Source: Brachybacterium sp.
GTDB taxonomy: Bacteria > Actinomycetota > Actinomycetes > Actinomycetales > Dermabacteraceae
Reading direction: 5' to 3'
DNA: 5,243 nt
Assembly (NCBI GenBank): GCA_027322375.1
Contig: DAHVRS010000200.1
Location: 1-5,243 of the forward strand
Part shown: positions 1 to 4,723 of the stretch, piece by piece
Position numbering within the stretch: the stretch's first letter is position 1
How the letters are laid out: every line of letters starts with the position of its first letter
Notes under the pieces: model-generated
The model's database searches: none
Told to the model about the DNA's origin: nothing
What the model saw: only the letters and a program-made list of their open reading frames with translations
Translations under genes and position numbers: made by a program

Positions 1-245
1 TCCATCGTCGCGATCGGCTCGACATCCTCGAAGGGCGCGGCGCGATACGTGAGCGGCAGGTGGTAGGTCTGCTCCCCCACACGCACCAGATGGCACTCGA
101 CACCCACCTCGCCGGCCGGGTCATCGAAGCGGTAGGCGCCGAGCACCTCGAGCTCGCCCTCCTCGCCCCACGGGCGCGAGGACAGCAGCTGCTGCAGCAC
201 CTCGGTCTTGGAGGGGCTGAGCTGGGCCTGGCAGATGATCGCCAT
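1..245 (-). CDS. Maltokinase N-terminal cap-like domain protein (partial, C-terminus outside window)
   Basis: The first 81 residues are visible, beginning MAIICQAQLSPSKTEVLQQL. The opening MAII.(K/Q)A.L.PSK, then RPW at about residues 24-26, AYRFDDPAGEVGVECHLVRV at 37-56 and YHLPLTYRAAP at 61-71 match what I know of the actinobacterial family annotated as maltokinase N-cap-like or CG0192-related. That cap domain precedes the kinase domain in Mak maltokinases, which make maltose 1-phosphate for the GlgE glucan pathway. It also occurs alone in roughly 200-residue proteins of unknown function. The visible part cannot tell these apart, so no gene symbol is given. The ATG at 243-245 fits the usual family N-terminus. 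There is no Shine-Dalgarno sequence; a TACGTT -10-like hexamer lies 6 nt upstream, so the mRNA may be leaderless. The gene is divergent from the membrane protein at 343. Family assignment is fairly secure; the biochemical role is not. Confidence 0.8.
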   Translation of the reverse strand, partial: MAIICQAQLSPSKTEVLQQLLSSRPWGEEGELEVLGAYRFDDPAGEVGVECHLVRVGEQTYHLPLTYRAAPFEDVEPIATM

Positions 246-251
246 GGCACC

Positions 252-279
252 AACGTAGCCGGTCACCAGTCCGCGACAC
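252..279 (-). promoter_or_regulatory. Candidate leaderless promoter for the maltokinase-cap gene
   Basis: Read on the minus strand, TACGTT (257-252) fits the actinobacterial -10 pattern TANNNT. It ends 6 nt before the ATG, which would put the transcription start at or near the A of the start codon. A weak -35 candidate, GTGTCG (279-274), lies 16 bp further upstream. The absence of a Shine-Dalgarno sequence in front of the ATG supports a leaderless reading. This is inference from spacing and motif only. Confidence 0.4.
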
Positions 280-329
280 GCCTGAGAGGGCTCTTATCCG
301 CGCTTCACCGGGTTCTCATCAGGAGTCCA

Positions 330-335
330 TAAAAT
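330..335 (+). promoter_or_regulatory. Candidate -10 element (TAAAAT) of a leaderless promoter
   Basis: TAAAAT matches TATAAT at 5 of 6 positions and is a rare AT-rich island in this GC-rich region. It ends 7 nt before the ATG at 343, the spacing expected if transcription begins at the start codon. No good -35 hexamer is present at 16-18 bp. The AGGAG at 321-325 is 17 nt from the ATG, too far for a normal ribosome binding site. It can instead pair with CTCCT at 336-340, forming a small 5-bp inverted repeat around the -10. Confidence 0.5.
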
Positions 336-342
336 CTCCTGC

Positions 343-1152
343 ATGACCTCCTCCGACGCGACCGAGCCTGCCGTCGCGCCCGCCTCCGAGCCCGTTTCTG
401 AGAAGAACGAGTTCCGCCCCCTCTCGCTCCCCCGCATCGCTGCGCGGCTGATCGTCGTCGCCCTCGTGATCATCCTCATCGCGCTCGTCACGCTGTTGGC
501 CCATCAGCGGACCACCGGCGTCGCGTCCCAGAACTTCCATACCGTGTTCTGGTACTTCGACGTGGGGCGCGAGTACAACATGGCGACCTGGTACAACTCC
601 GGTCTCTGGCTCTTGCTCGGCGCCGTCGCTGCGATGATCGCGCTGGCCAGGCCGCCTTTCCGTCGCTCATGGTGGCTGCTGTCCGTGGTGGCGCTGTTCG
701 CCTCGGTCGACGAGTATCTCGAGGTCCATGAGCGCTTCGACGTGCCGGGCAACTGGCTCGCAGCGCACCTCCCGGTCGACATCGGCTTCACCTGGGTGCT
801 CGTCGGCGCACCGATCGCGCTGGTGGTCGGCCTGCTCCTGCTGCGCCTGGTGCTCTCACTCCCCCGGCGCGCACTGATCGGGATCCTGCTGGCCGGTGCA
901 CTGTTCGTGCTGGGCGCGATCGGCGTCGAGACACTGAACGGCCGGCACCTCGCAGCGATGGGCTGGATCGTCGACAACCGGTACATCTACGGCACGATGC
1001 TCGAGGAGCTGCTGGAGATGAGCGGGATCTCGATCGCTCTCGCGGCCCTGATCAGCCTCTTCCAGTGCGATGCGGCCAGCGGCCACTATCGACTGGACCC
1101 TTCGGTGCAGCGGAAGGCGCCTGTGCGAACTGTCCCTTCGCCGGACGCGTGA
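343..1152 (+). CDS. Uncharacterised multi-pass membrane protein with DE..E.HE and EE..EM motifs
   Basis: The protein has 269 residues and no family I can name. A polar, acidic N-terminus (1-30) is followed by about six hydrophobic segments near 33-53, 83-102, 109-122, 147-171, 176-196 and 224-240, then a polar basic tail (241-269). It has no cleavable signal peptide, so it is probably an integral cytoplasmic-membrane protein. Polar residues cluster in or beside the membrane segments: FDVGREYNMATW (72-83), SVDEYLEVHERF (121-132), E196 in AIGVET, and MLEELLEMSG (219-228). I recall similar DE..xxHE and LEE.LEM patterns in other uncharacterised bacterial membrane proteins, but I cannot attach a function. 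The acids and His could bind a metal or form a catalytic site; this is inference. The ATG at 343 has no usable Shine-Dalgarno sequence, but TAAAAT sits 7 nt upstream. The gene stands alone: divergent on the left, convergent with the HAD gene on the right. Confidence 0.85.
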   Translation: MTSSDATEPAVAPASEPVSEKNEFRPLSLPRIAARLIVVALVIILIALVTLLAHQRTTGVASQNFHTVFWYFDVGREYNMATWYNSGLWLLLGAVAAMIALARPPFRRSWWLLSVVALFASVDEYLEVHERFDVPGNWLAAHLPVDIGFTWVLVGAPIALVVGLLLLRLVLSLPRRALIGILLAGALFVLGAIGVETLNGRHLAAMGWIVDNRYIYGTMLEELLEMSGISIALAALISLFQCDAASGHYRLDPSVQRKAPVRTVPSPDA

Positions 1153-1158
1153 CCTCAT

Positions 1159-1183
1159 GGTCCGCCCGTCCTCGAGGCGGACC
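1159..1183. terminator. Bidirectional terminator hairpin between convergent genes
   Basis: An inverted repeat pairs GGTCCGCC (1159-1166) with GGCGGACC (1176-1183), a perfect 8-bp GC-rich stem with a 9-nt loop. It fills most of the 35-bp gap between the stop codon of the membrane-protein gene and that of the convergent HAD gene, so it could serve both. Neither side has a T-tract. That is common for actinobacterial terminators, but it leaves open whether the hairpin terminates alone or only blocks and stabilises 3' ends. Confidence 0.6.
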
Positions 1184-1187
1184 GCGC

Positions 1188-1802
1188 TCAGATCAACGGG
1201 AGCAGTTCCCGCAGGGAGAGGATGCGGCGCGCTCCCGGGGCATCCAGCGGGATGCCCGGCGTCTCCAGCAGCACCCCGTCCACGCCAGCGGCCGCCGCGG
1301 CTGCGACGTCGGCGGGGCGGTCGCCGACAGCGAGGCACTCCCCTGGTGGGAGGGCATGGCGTGTGAGGAGCGCGAGAACCATGTCCGGCGCAGGCTTGCG
1401 GCGGTGACCGTCAGGGGCGCACACCATGTCATCGATCGGCAGGCCGAGCATGGCGAGGAGAGCGCTCGCGCTCTCGCGGTCACGATGGGTCGCCACGAGG
1501 TTCAGCGCCCCGGCCTCGTGCGCGGCGGCGAGCACCGCGCGCGCACCGTCCTGCACCGGCGGCGGCCGACGCTCCCAGGTCTCCTTCGTCGCCTGGTAGG
1601 CCGCGCGCAGACGCTCCTCGGGCACATCGTGCCGGGCCGCGAGGTCCGTGATCGCCTCGCCGCTCGAGCGCCGCGTGAGCACGGCGACCTCATGCAGCAG
1701 CGCCTCGTCCGGATCCGGTGTCAGCGCCTCGGCGAGCGCTCGATCCACGTCCGGATAGGTGTCCACGAGCGTGCCGCCGAGGTCCCAGATGAGCGCGCGC
1801 AT
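1188..1802 (-). CDS. HAD-superfamily hydrolase (phosphoglycolate phosphatase-like, subfamily IA)
   Basis: This 204-residue cytosolic protein has the four HAD motifs in order. Motif I is WDLGGTLVDT (6-15) with nucleophile D7. Motif II is T105 in LVATHRD. Motif III is K136 in HRRKPAPD. Motif IV is VGDRPAD (159-165) with D161 and D165 for Mg2+. A helical cap segment lies between motifs I and II (about 16-85), and the length fits small subfamily-IA phosphatases. Such enzymes hydrolyse phosphate esters through an aspartyl-phosphate; the substrate cannot be read from sequence. The usual second aspartate of DxD is glycine (G9). This DLG variant also occurs in other HAD members, for example the FDLGNV motif of E. 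coli YihX, so it need not mean inactivity. The ATG at 1800-1802 gives the canonical short run before motif I. The G-run just before it is too close for a normal RBS. The gene is divergent from the TSUP transporter; no operon partner is visible. Confidence 0.9.
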   Translation of the reverse strand: MRALIWDLGGTLVDTYPDVDRALAEALTPDPDEALLHEVAVLTRRSSGEAITDLAARHDVPEERLRAAYQATKETWERRPPPVQDGARAVLAAAHEAGALNLVATHRDRESASALLAMLGLPIDDMVCAPDGHRRKPAPDMVLALLTRHALPPGECLAVGDRPADVAAAAAAGVDGVLLETPGIPLDAPGARRILSLRELLPLI

Positions 1803-1808
1803 GCCCCC

Positions 1809-1814
1809 AGTGTG
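1809..1814 (-). promoter_or_regulatory. Weak -10-like hexamer before the HAD gene
   Basis: On the minus strand, CACACT (1814-1809) ends 6 nt before the ATG at 1802, the same spacing as the clearer -10 candidates at 252-257 and 330-335. It matches TANNNT poorly at the first base and has no convincing -35. It is listed because the start has no properly spaced Shine-Dalgarno sequence and the promoter must lie in the 54-bp divergent gap. Confidence 0.2.
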
Positions 1815-1856
1815 TCAGCCGGGCACGGCCGATCCTGCCGATGATTCACTGGTGAG

Positions 1857-2660
1857 GTGCCGCTGCTCGCCGAGCTCACCCAGCTCACCGCCCTCACCCT
1901 CGTGCTGCTCCTCGCGGCCGCCTTCGTGGCCGGCTGGGTGGATGCTGTCGTCGGCGGCGGAGGGCTGATCCAGCTGCCGGCGCTGCTCACCGCGCTCCCG
2001 GCCGACGCACCCACCGGCGCGGTCCTCGGCACGAACAAAGTCGCCTCCGCGGCAGGGACGGCCGTCGCCTCCCTCACCTATGTGCGCCGTCTCCCGCCGA
2101 TCGCCCGGACCGTGATTCCGCTGGTGCTGTGCGCGCTCGCGGGCAGTGCGGTCGGCGCGGCTCTCGCCTCGACGCTCCCCCGCGACTGGCTCGCCCCCGT
2201 GGTGCTCGTCGCCGTCCTCGCCGTCGGCGCCTTCACCCTGCAGCGCCCGGCGATGGGGCTCGTCCACGCACCCCGCCACGAGGGGCGCGGGCATGTGCTG
2301 CGCACTGCGGCGATCGGGGCGGGCGTGGGCGTGTACGACGGGGCGCTCGGCCCCGGCACCGGCAGCTTCTTCATCATCCTCATGGTGGGCGTGCTCGGCT
2401 ACGGCTTCCTCGAGGCGAGCGTGCACGCGAAGCTCGCGAACCTCACCACGAACATCGGGGCGCTGCTGGTCTTCGGGCTGCAGGGCGAGGTGTGGTGGTT
2501 GCTGGGCGGGATGATGGCGCTCGCGAATCTTCTGGGCGGTTATCTCGGCGCGCGTCTCGCGCTGCGCCTCGGCTCACGCTTCGTGCGGAGCGTGTTCCTG
2601 GTCGTCACCGGCGTGCTCGCACTGCGTCTCGCCGCGGACACGGTGGCGCTGCTCACGTGA
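1857..2660 (+). CDS. TSUP-family (TauE/SafE, YfcA-like) membrane transporter
   Basis: The protein has 267 residues, the usual TSUP length, and is almost wholly hydrophobic with about seven to eight membrane segments. The N-terminal half carries the family signature FVAGWVDAVVGGGGLIQLPALL at about 23-44, then LGTNKVASAAGTAVASLTY, the conserved GTNK..S..GT block. The second half repeats the pattern with GVYDGALGPGTGSFFIIL and HAKLANLTTNIGALLVFGLQG, ending in a glycine-rich helix (GGYLGARLALRLG). Family members export or import small anions such as sulfite, sulfonates, sulfoacetate or other organic acids, but many YfcA-type members have no known substrate, and no sulfur-metabolism gene lies nearby. 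The start is GTG at 1857; the membrane segment begins within a few residues, as is normal for the family. No well-spaced Shine-Dalgarno sequence precedes it (GGTGAG abuts the start codon), so a leaderless start is possible. The gene is probably monocistronic. Confidence 0.92.
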   Translation: MPLLAELTQLTALTLVLLLAAAFVAGWVDAVVGGGGLIQLPALLTALPADAPTGAVLGTNKVASAAGTAVASLTYVRRLPPIARTVIPLVLCALAGSAVGAALASTLPRDWLAPVVLVAVLAVGAFTLQRPAMGLVHAPRHEGRGHVLRTAAIGAGVGVYDGALGPGTGSFFIILMVGVLGYGFLEASVHAKLANLTTNIGALLVFGLQGEVWWLLGGMMALANLLGGYLGARLALRLGSRFVRSVFLVVTGVLALRLAADTVALLT

Positions 2661-2676
2661 GACCGGCCGGGGGCGG

Positions 2677-2702
2677 GGAATAGGCACCGCGCGGGGCTCG
2701 TT
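2677..2702 (+). promoter_or_regulatory. Candidate SigR/SigH-type (ECF) promoter, GGAAT-N18-GTT
   Basis: GGAAT at 2677-2681 and GTT at 2700-2702 are separated by exactly 18 nt. This reproduces the consensus described for Streptomyces SigR and mycobacterial SigH thiol/oxidative-stress sigma factors. Transcription would begin around 2709-2712, giving a leader of about 45-48 nt before the PAC2 gene start at 2757. The site lies in the 96-bp intergenic gap after the TSUP stop codon. No good SigA-type promoter is visible in the same gap. It is a motif match only. Confidence 0.45.
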
Positions 2703-2745
2703 GGAACGGGAGTCACCCGCCCCGCCGTGATGACGGCATCCGTCC

Positions 2746-2751
2746 TGGAGG
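2746..2751 (+). promoter_or_regulatory. Ribosome binding site that fixes the PAC2 start
   Basis: TGGAGG is followed by a 5-nt spacer and ATG at 2757. It decides the start against two upstream in-frame candidates, GTG 2727 and ATG 2730, which have no such site. Confidence 0.8.
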
Positions 2752-2756
2752 TCACC

Positions 2757-3719
2757 ATGGATCCCACGACCCTGTTCACCTACGAGCGACATGTCGATTC
2801 GCGCTCCCTCCACGGGCGCACCCTGCTCGTCACCCTCGGCGCCTTCACCGATGCCGGCGATGCGCAGGAGCTCATCGACGACCACCTGCTGAACACCCTC
2901 TCCAGCCGTGTGGTGGGCCGGCTGGACATGGACCAGGTCTACGACTATGCCGGGCGCCGCCCTGAGGTGACCCTCAAGCTGGACCGCTTCACGGACTACG
3001 CGCGCCCCGAGATCCTCCTGCACGAGGTCACGGCGGAGGACGGGGAGACCTTCTTCCTGCTCACCGGTCCGGAGCCATCCTTCCAGTGGGAGCGCGTGGC
3101 GACCGCGCTGCGGATCGTCGTGGAGCAGCTGGGCGTGGAGCGCACGCTCCTGCTGCAGGGCTTCCCGGCGCCGGTCCCCCACACGCGCGAGCTGCCGGTG
3201 ACCCGCTTCGCGGGCGACCCGGACTCGATCACGGTGCGCCGCGCCATGCCGGGCACCTTCCGGCTGCGCGCCCCCTTCACGGCCCTGCTCACGATGCGCC
3301 TGGCCGACGCCCGGCATGAGGTCGTGGGTCTGACCGTCCACGTGCCGCAGTACCTGCACGAGATGGCCTACCCCGATGCCGCGATCGCGCTCCTCGGCGC
3401 CGTCGCCGAGGAGCAGGGGCCCACCCTGCCGCTCGGAGCGCTAGAAGCGCAGGCGGTCCCGATCCGCGAGGCGGTCGCCGCGCAGATCGATGCGCAGCCG
3501 GCGCTGCAGGAGATGGTCGCGGGCCTCGAGAAGCGCTATGACCGCATGATCACCTCGGGCGGCGCCGACGAGGTCCCCACGGCCGATGCGATCGCCGCCG
3601 AGGTCGAGCAGTACCTCGCGAGCTTCGGTGATGACGGGGGTGAGTCGCCGAAGGACGAGGGGACCGCGCCCGACGACGGGACTCCCACGGACGACGGGCC
3701 AGCGCCCGCGGCCGACTGA
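2757..3719 (+). CDS. PAC2-family protein (proteasome assembly chaperone-like)
   Basis: The protein has 320 residues from ATG 2757. Actinobacterial PAC2 landmarks appear in order: LLVTLGAFTDAGDAQELIDD (23-42), YDYAGRRPEVTL (62-73), FFLLTGPEPSFQWERV (99-114), LLLQGFPAPVPHTRELPVT (131-149), and VHVPQYLHEMAYPDAAIALL (194-213). The predicted helical C-terminal region runs to about residue 290. Eukaryotic PAC2 helps assemble the 20S proteasome. Actinobacterial homologues are widespread, related by fold, and lack a settled function; no proteasome or Pup gene lies in this window. From about 291 the protein ends in a disordered acidic tail, GDDGGESPKDEGTAPDDGTP and on to PAAD, with three DDG units and several Pro residues. 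It has no signal peptide or membrane segment, so it should be cytosolic. The gene has a good RBS and a possible SigR-type promoter upstream. It may be its own transcription unit. Confidence 0.9.
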   Translation: MDPTTLFTYERHVDSRSLHGRTLLVTLGAFTDAGDAQELIDDHLLNTLSSRVVGRLDMDQVYDYAGRRPEVTLKLDRFTDYARPEILLHEVTAEDGETFFLLTGPEPSFQWERVATALRIVVEQLGVERTLLLQGFPAPVPHTRELPVTRFAGDPDSITVRRAMPGTFRLRAPFTALLTMRLADARHEVVGLTVHVPQYLHEMAYPDAAIALLGAVAEEQGPTLPLGALEAQAVPIREAVAAQIDAQPALQEMVAGLEKRYDRMITSGGADEVPTADAIAAEVEQYLASFGDDGGESPKDEGTAPDDGTPTDDGPAPAAD

Positions 3720-3727
3720 TCGGCGCG

Positions 3728-3759
3728 CCCGCTGCCTGAGCCCGGCTCAGCGCAGCGGG
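3728..3759. terminator. Large bidirectional terminator hairpin overlapping the transglutaminase stop
   Basis: An outer 8-bp stem pairs CCCGCTGC (3728-3735) with GCAGCGGG (3752-3759). Inside it, CTGAGCC (3736-3742) pairs with GGCTCAG (3744-3750), interrupted only by a bulged C at 3751. In RNA the top 5-6 inner pairs would close a small loop. The whole element is a 32-nt near-palindrome between convergent genes. It includes the stop codon (3747-3749) and last three codons of the minus-strand gene, so that gene's terminator starts within its own coding end. No T-tract follows on either side. Confidence 0.65.
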
Positions 3760-4562
3760 ATCCGGTCCGTCCAGCTCTCCTGCGGCAGCCCGGGGTCGAC
3801 GACGGCGGTGACCTGCAGGCCGGTGAGGGTCACGTTCCCGGCGAGCGTGGTCATGAAGGCGGTGTCGGCCGCGTCCTGCCCGGTCGCGATCCGCACCATC
3901 GAGGAGCGCGGCGCGAGATGGGTCGCGTCCAACACCTGCCAGTCCTCCCCGATCAGCGCCTCCACCACGAGGTGGAAGTCCATCGGGGTGAGCCCCGGCG
4001 CGTATACGGAGGCGCAGCGCGCGGGGATCCCCGCGGCGCGCAGCAGCGTGGCGGTGAGGTGCGCGTAGTCGCGGCACACTCCCTGCCTGGCGAGATAGGT
4101 GGTGCGCGCGGAGTCGGAGATGGTGCTCGAGCCGGGCACGTAGTCGAGGTGATCGTGCACCCACTCGACCACCGCCGCGGCAGCGTCGGCCCCCTCTCGC
4201 TCCCCCACGACCTCGGCGGCGATCCTCTCGAACTCGTCCACCTCGCAATAGCGCGAGGGGCGCTGGTGCAGCACCTGATCGGATTCCCGCAGCGCAGGCA
4301 GCGGCGCCTGCCCCACCCCGTCGGCCGTGTAGAGGATCTCCACCTCCCCAAGCGGCAGCCCGTGCACGAGGTGCAGGCGGCTGCCGAAGCGATCTCGGGT
4401 CTCACTCACCTCATGCGGGACACCGCCGGCGAGGACCTGCAGCGCCTCCTGCTCCACGGGAGCGGCGGAGACCGCGACCAGCAGCGCGAGATCCGTCCCC
4501 TCGGCGACCTCGGCCCTCATCCATGCGCGCACACGTCGTTCCACTCCCCCAGTCTCACTCAT
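3747..4562 (-). CDS. Transglutaminase-like (papain-fold) family protein
   Basis: With the ATG at 4560-4562 the protein has 271 residues. It has a beta-rich N-terminal region (about 10-85) typical of bacterial transglutaminase-like proteins, then the core. The region YVPGSSTISDSARTTYLARQ leads into GVCRDYAHL with the catalytic Cys at 163; His 197 lies in MDFHLVVEAL; Asp 212 lies in WQVLDATHLAP. The Cys-His-Asp triad is therefore complete. Members of this family act as proteases, amidases or peptide cross-linkers, and most bacterial ones have no known substrate. There is no signal peptide, so cytosolic action is likely. The start is uncertain: ATG 4637 and ATG 4580 add N-terminal residues unlike the family, and GTG 4544 is also plausible. 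The ATG at 4562 and GTG 4544 begin or follow near-identical 18-bp repeats. The gene is convergent with PAC2 and divergent from the isomerase. Confidence 0.88.
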   Translation of the reverse strand: MSETGGVERRVRAWMRAEVAEGTDLALLVAVSAAPVEQEALQVLAGGVPHEVSETRDRFGSRLHLVHGLPLGEVEILYTADGVGQAPLPALRESDQVLHQRPSRYCEVDEFERIAAEVVGEREGADAAAAVVEWVHDHLDYVPGSSTISDSARTTYLARQGVCRDYAHLTATLLRAAGIPARCASVYAPGLTPMDFHLVVEALIGEDWQVLDATHLAPRSSMVRIATGQDAADTAFMTTLAGNVTLTGLQVTAVVDPGLPQESWTDRIPLR

Positions 4563-4580
4563 CCCGTCAGTCTCACCCAT
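4545..4580 (-). repeat. Tandem 18-bp direct repeat at the transglutaminase start
   Basis: On the minus strand, ATGGGTGAGACTGACGGG (4580-4563) is followed directly by ATGAGTGAGACTGGGGGA (4562-4545), identical at 14 of 18 positions. In frame they would encode MGETDG and MSETGG. Each unit holds GAGACT followed by 6 nt and then a start codon: ATG 4562 after the first, GTG 4544 after the second. The duplication therefore copies both a possible -10-like hexamer and a start codon. Confidence 0.75.
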
Positions 4581-4594
4581 CGGGAACGTTCCCG
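4581..4594. promoter_or_regulatory. LacI/GalR-type operator palindrome CGGGAACGTTCCCG
   Basis: This is a perfect 14-bp inverted repeat with a central CG step, the layout typical of LacI/GalR-family operators and close to actinobacterial sugar-regulator sites such as the CebR box TGGGAGCGCTCCCA. It lies 19 bp upstream of the -35 hexamer proposed for the plus-strand isomerase gene. It also lies 18-32 bp upstream of the likely minus-strand start at 4562, where a bound repressor would block that promoter. Sugar genes are common LacI-family targets, which makes the isomerase the natural partner. The regulator gene is not in the window. Confidence 0.55.
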
Positions 4595-4613
4595 AGGGAC
4601 AGACGGGAAGCCT

Positions 4614-4642
4614 TTGCCCGTACGTGATCCCGGACATAGGGT
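4614..4642 (+). promoter_or_regulatory. Candidate SigA-type promoter for the sugar isomerase gene
   Basis: The -35 TTGCCC (4614-4619) and -10 TAGGGT (4637-4642, fitting TANNNT) are separated by an ideal 17 bp. Transcription would start near 4649, giving a leader of about 75 nt. That leader is C- and T-rich with few G residues and little scope for structure, except a 4-bp CTCC/GGAG pairing that includes the Shine-Dalgarno sequence. This is the best-spaced promoter candidate in the window. Confidence 0.55.
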
Positions 4643-4712
4643 TGTCAGGCAGTCATCACCCTCTTCACCTCAGCCCTGCTCGCTCCCCGCCCCGCTCGCA
4701 CCCCGTCCTCCG

Positions 4713-4718
4713 AAGGAG
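4713..4718 (+). promoter_or_regulatory. Ribosome binding site of the isomerase gene
   Basis: AAGGAG followed by a 5-nt spacer fixes the unusual GTG start at 4724. GGAG (4715-4718) can pair with CTCC (4708-4711) across a GAA loop, but the stem is only 4 bp. Confidence 0.8.
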
Positions 4719-4723
4719 CCCCT

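Noticed and set aside
321..325. AGGAG as the ribosome binding site for the ATG at 343.
   Set aside because: The 17-nt spacing is too long and there is no alternative in-frame start closer to it.
1065..1844. A 259-codon open frame on the plus strand opposite the HAD gene.
   Set aside because: Its arginine-rich, low-information translation is antisense to a gene with four intact HAD motifs. It is a shadow frame.
2672..2726. Inverted repeat GGCGGGG (2672-2678) and CCCCGCC (2720-2726) after the TSUP gene as a terminator.
   Set aside because: The stem is only 7 bp with a 41-nt loop in G/C-run sequence where such matches are common, and it overlaps the better SigR-type promoter candidate.
2574..3359. 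A 261-codon open frame on the minus strand opposite the PAC2 gene.
   Set aside because: It has shadow-frame composition (Gly, Arg, Glu, His, Gln rich), no domain, and no RBS or promoter signal. The plus-strand PAC2 reading explains the region.
4583..4592. GGAAC on both strands of the 4581-4594 palindrome read as an ECF sigma factor -35 element.
   Set aside because: No CGTT or GTT -10 element occurs 16-19 nt downstream on either strand. The perfect symmetry is better explained as an operator.
4563..4637. Longer transglutaminase start at ATG 4637, adding 25 residues.
   Set aside because: The extra sequence does not resemble the family N-terminus, has no RBS, and would place the operator palindrome and the repeat inside the coding region.
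4642..4670. TTGTCA (4642-4647) as a -35 for the isomerase gene.
   Set aside because: The hexamer at 17 bp downstream is TCACCT, which does not fit TANNNT. The TTGCCC/TAGGGT pair just upstream fits better.
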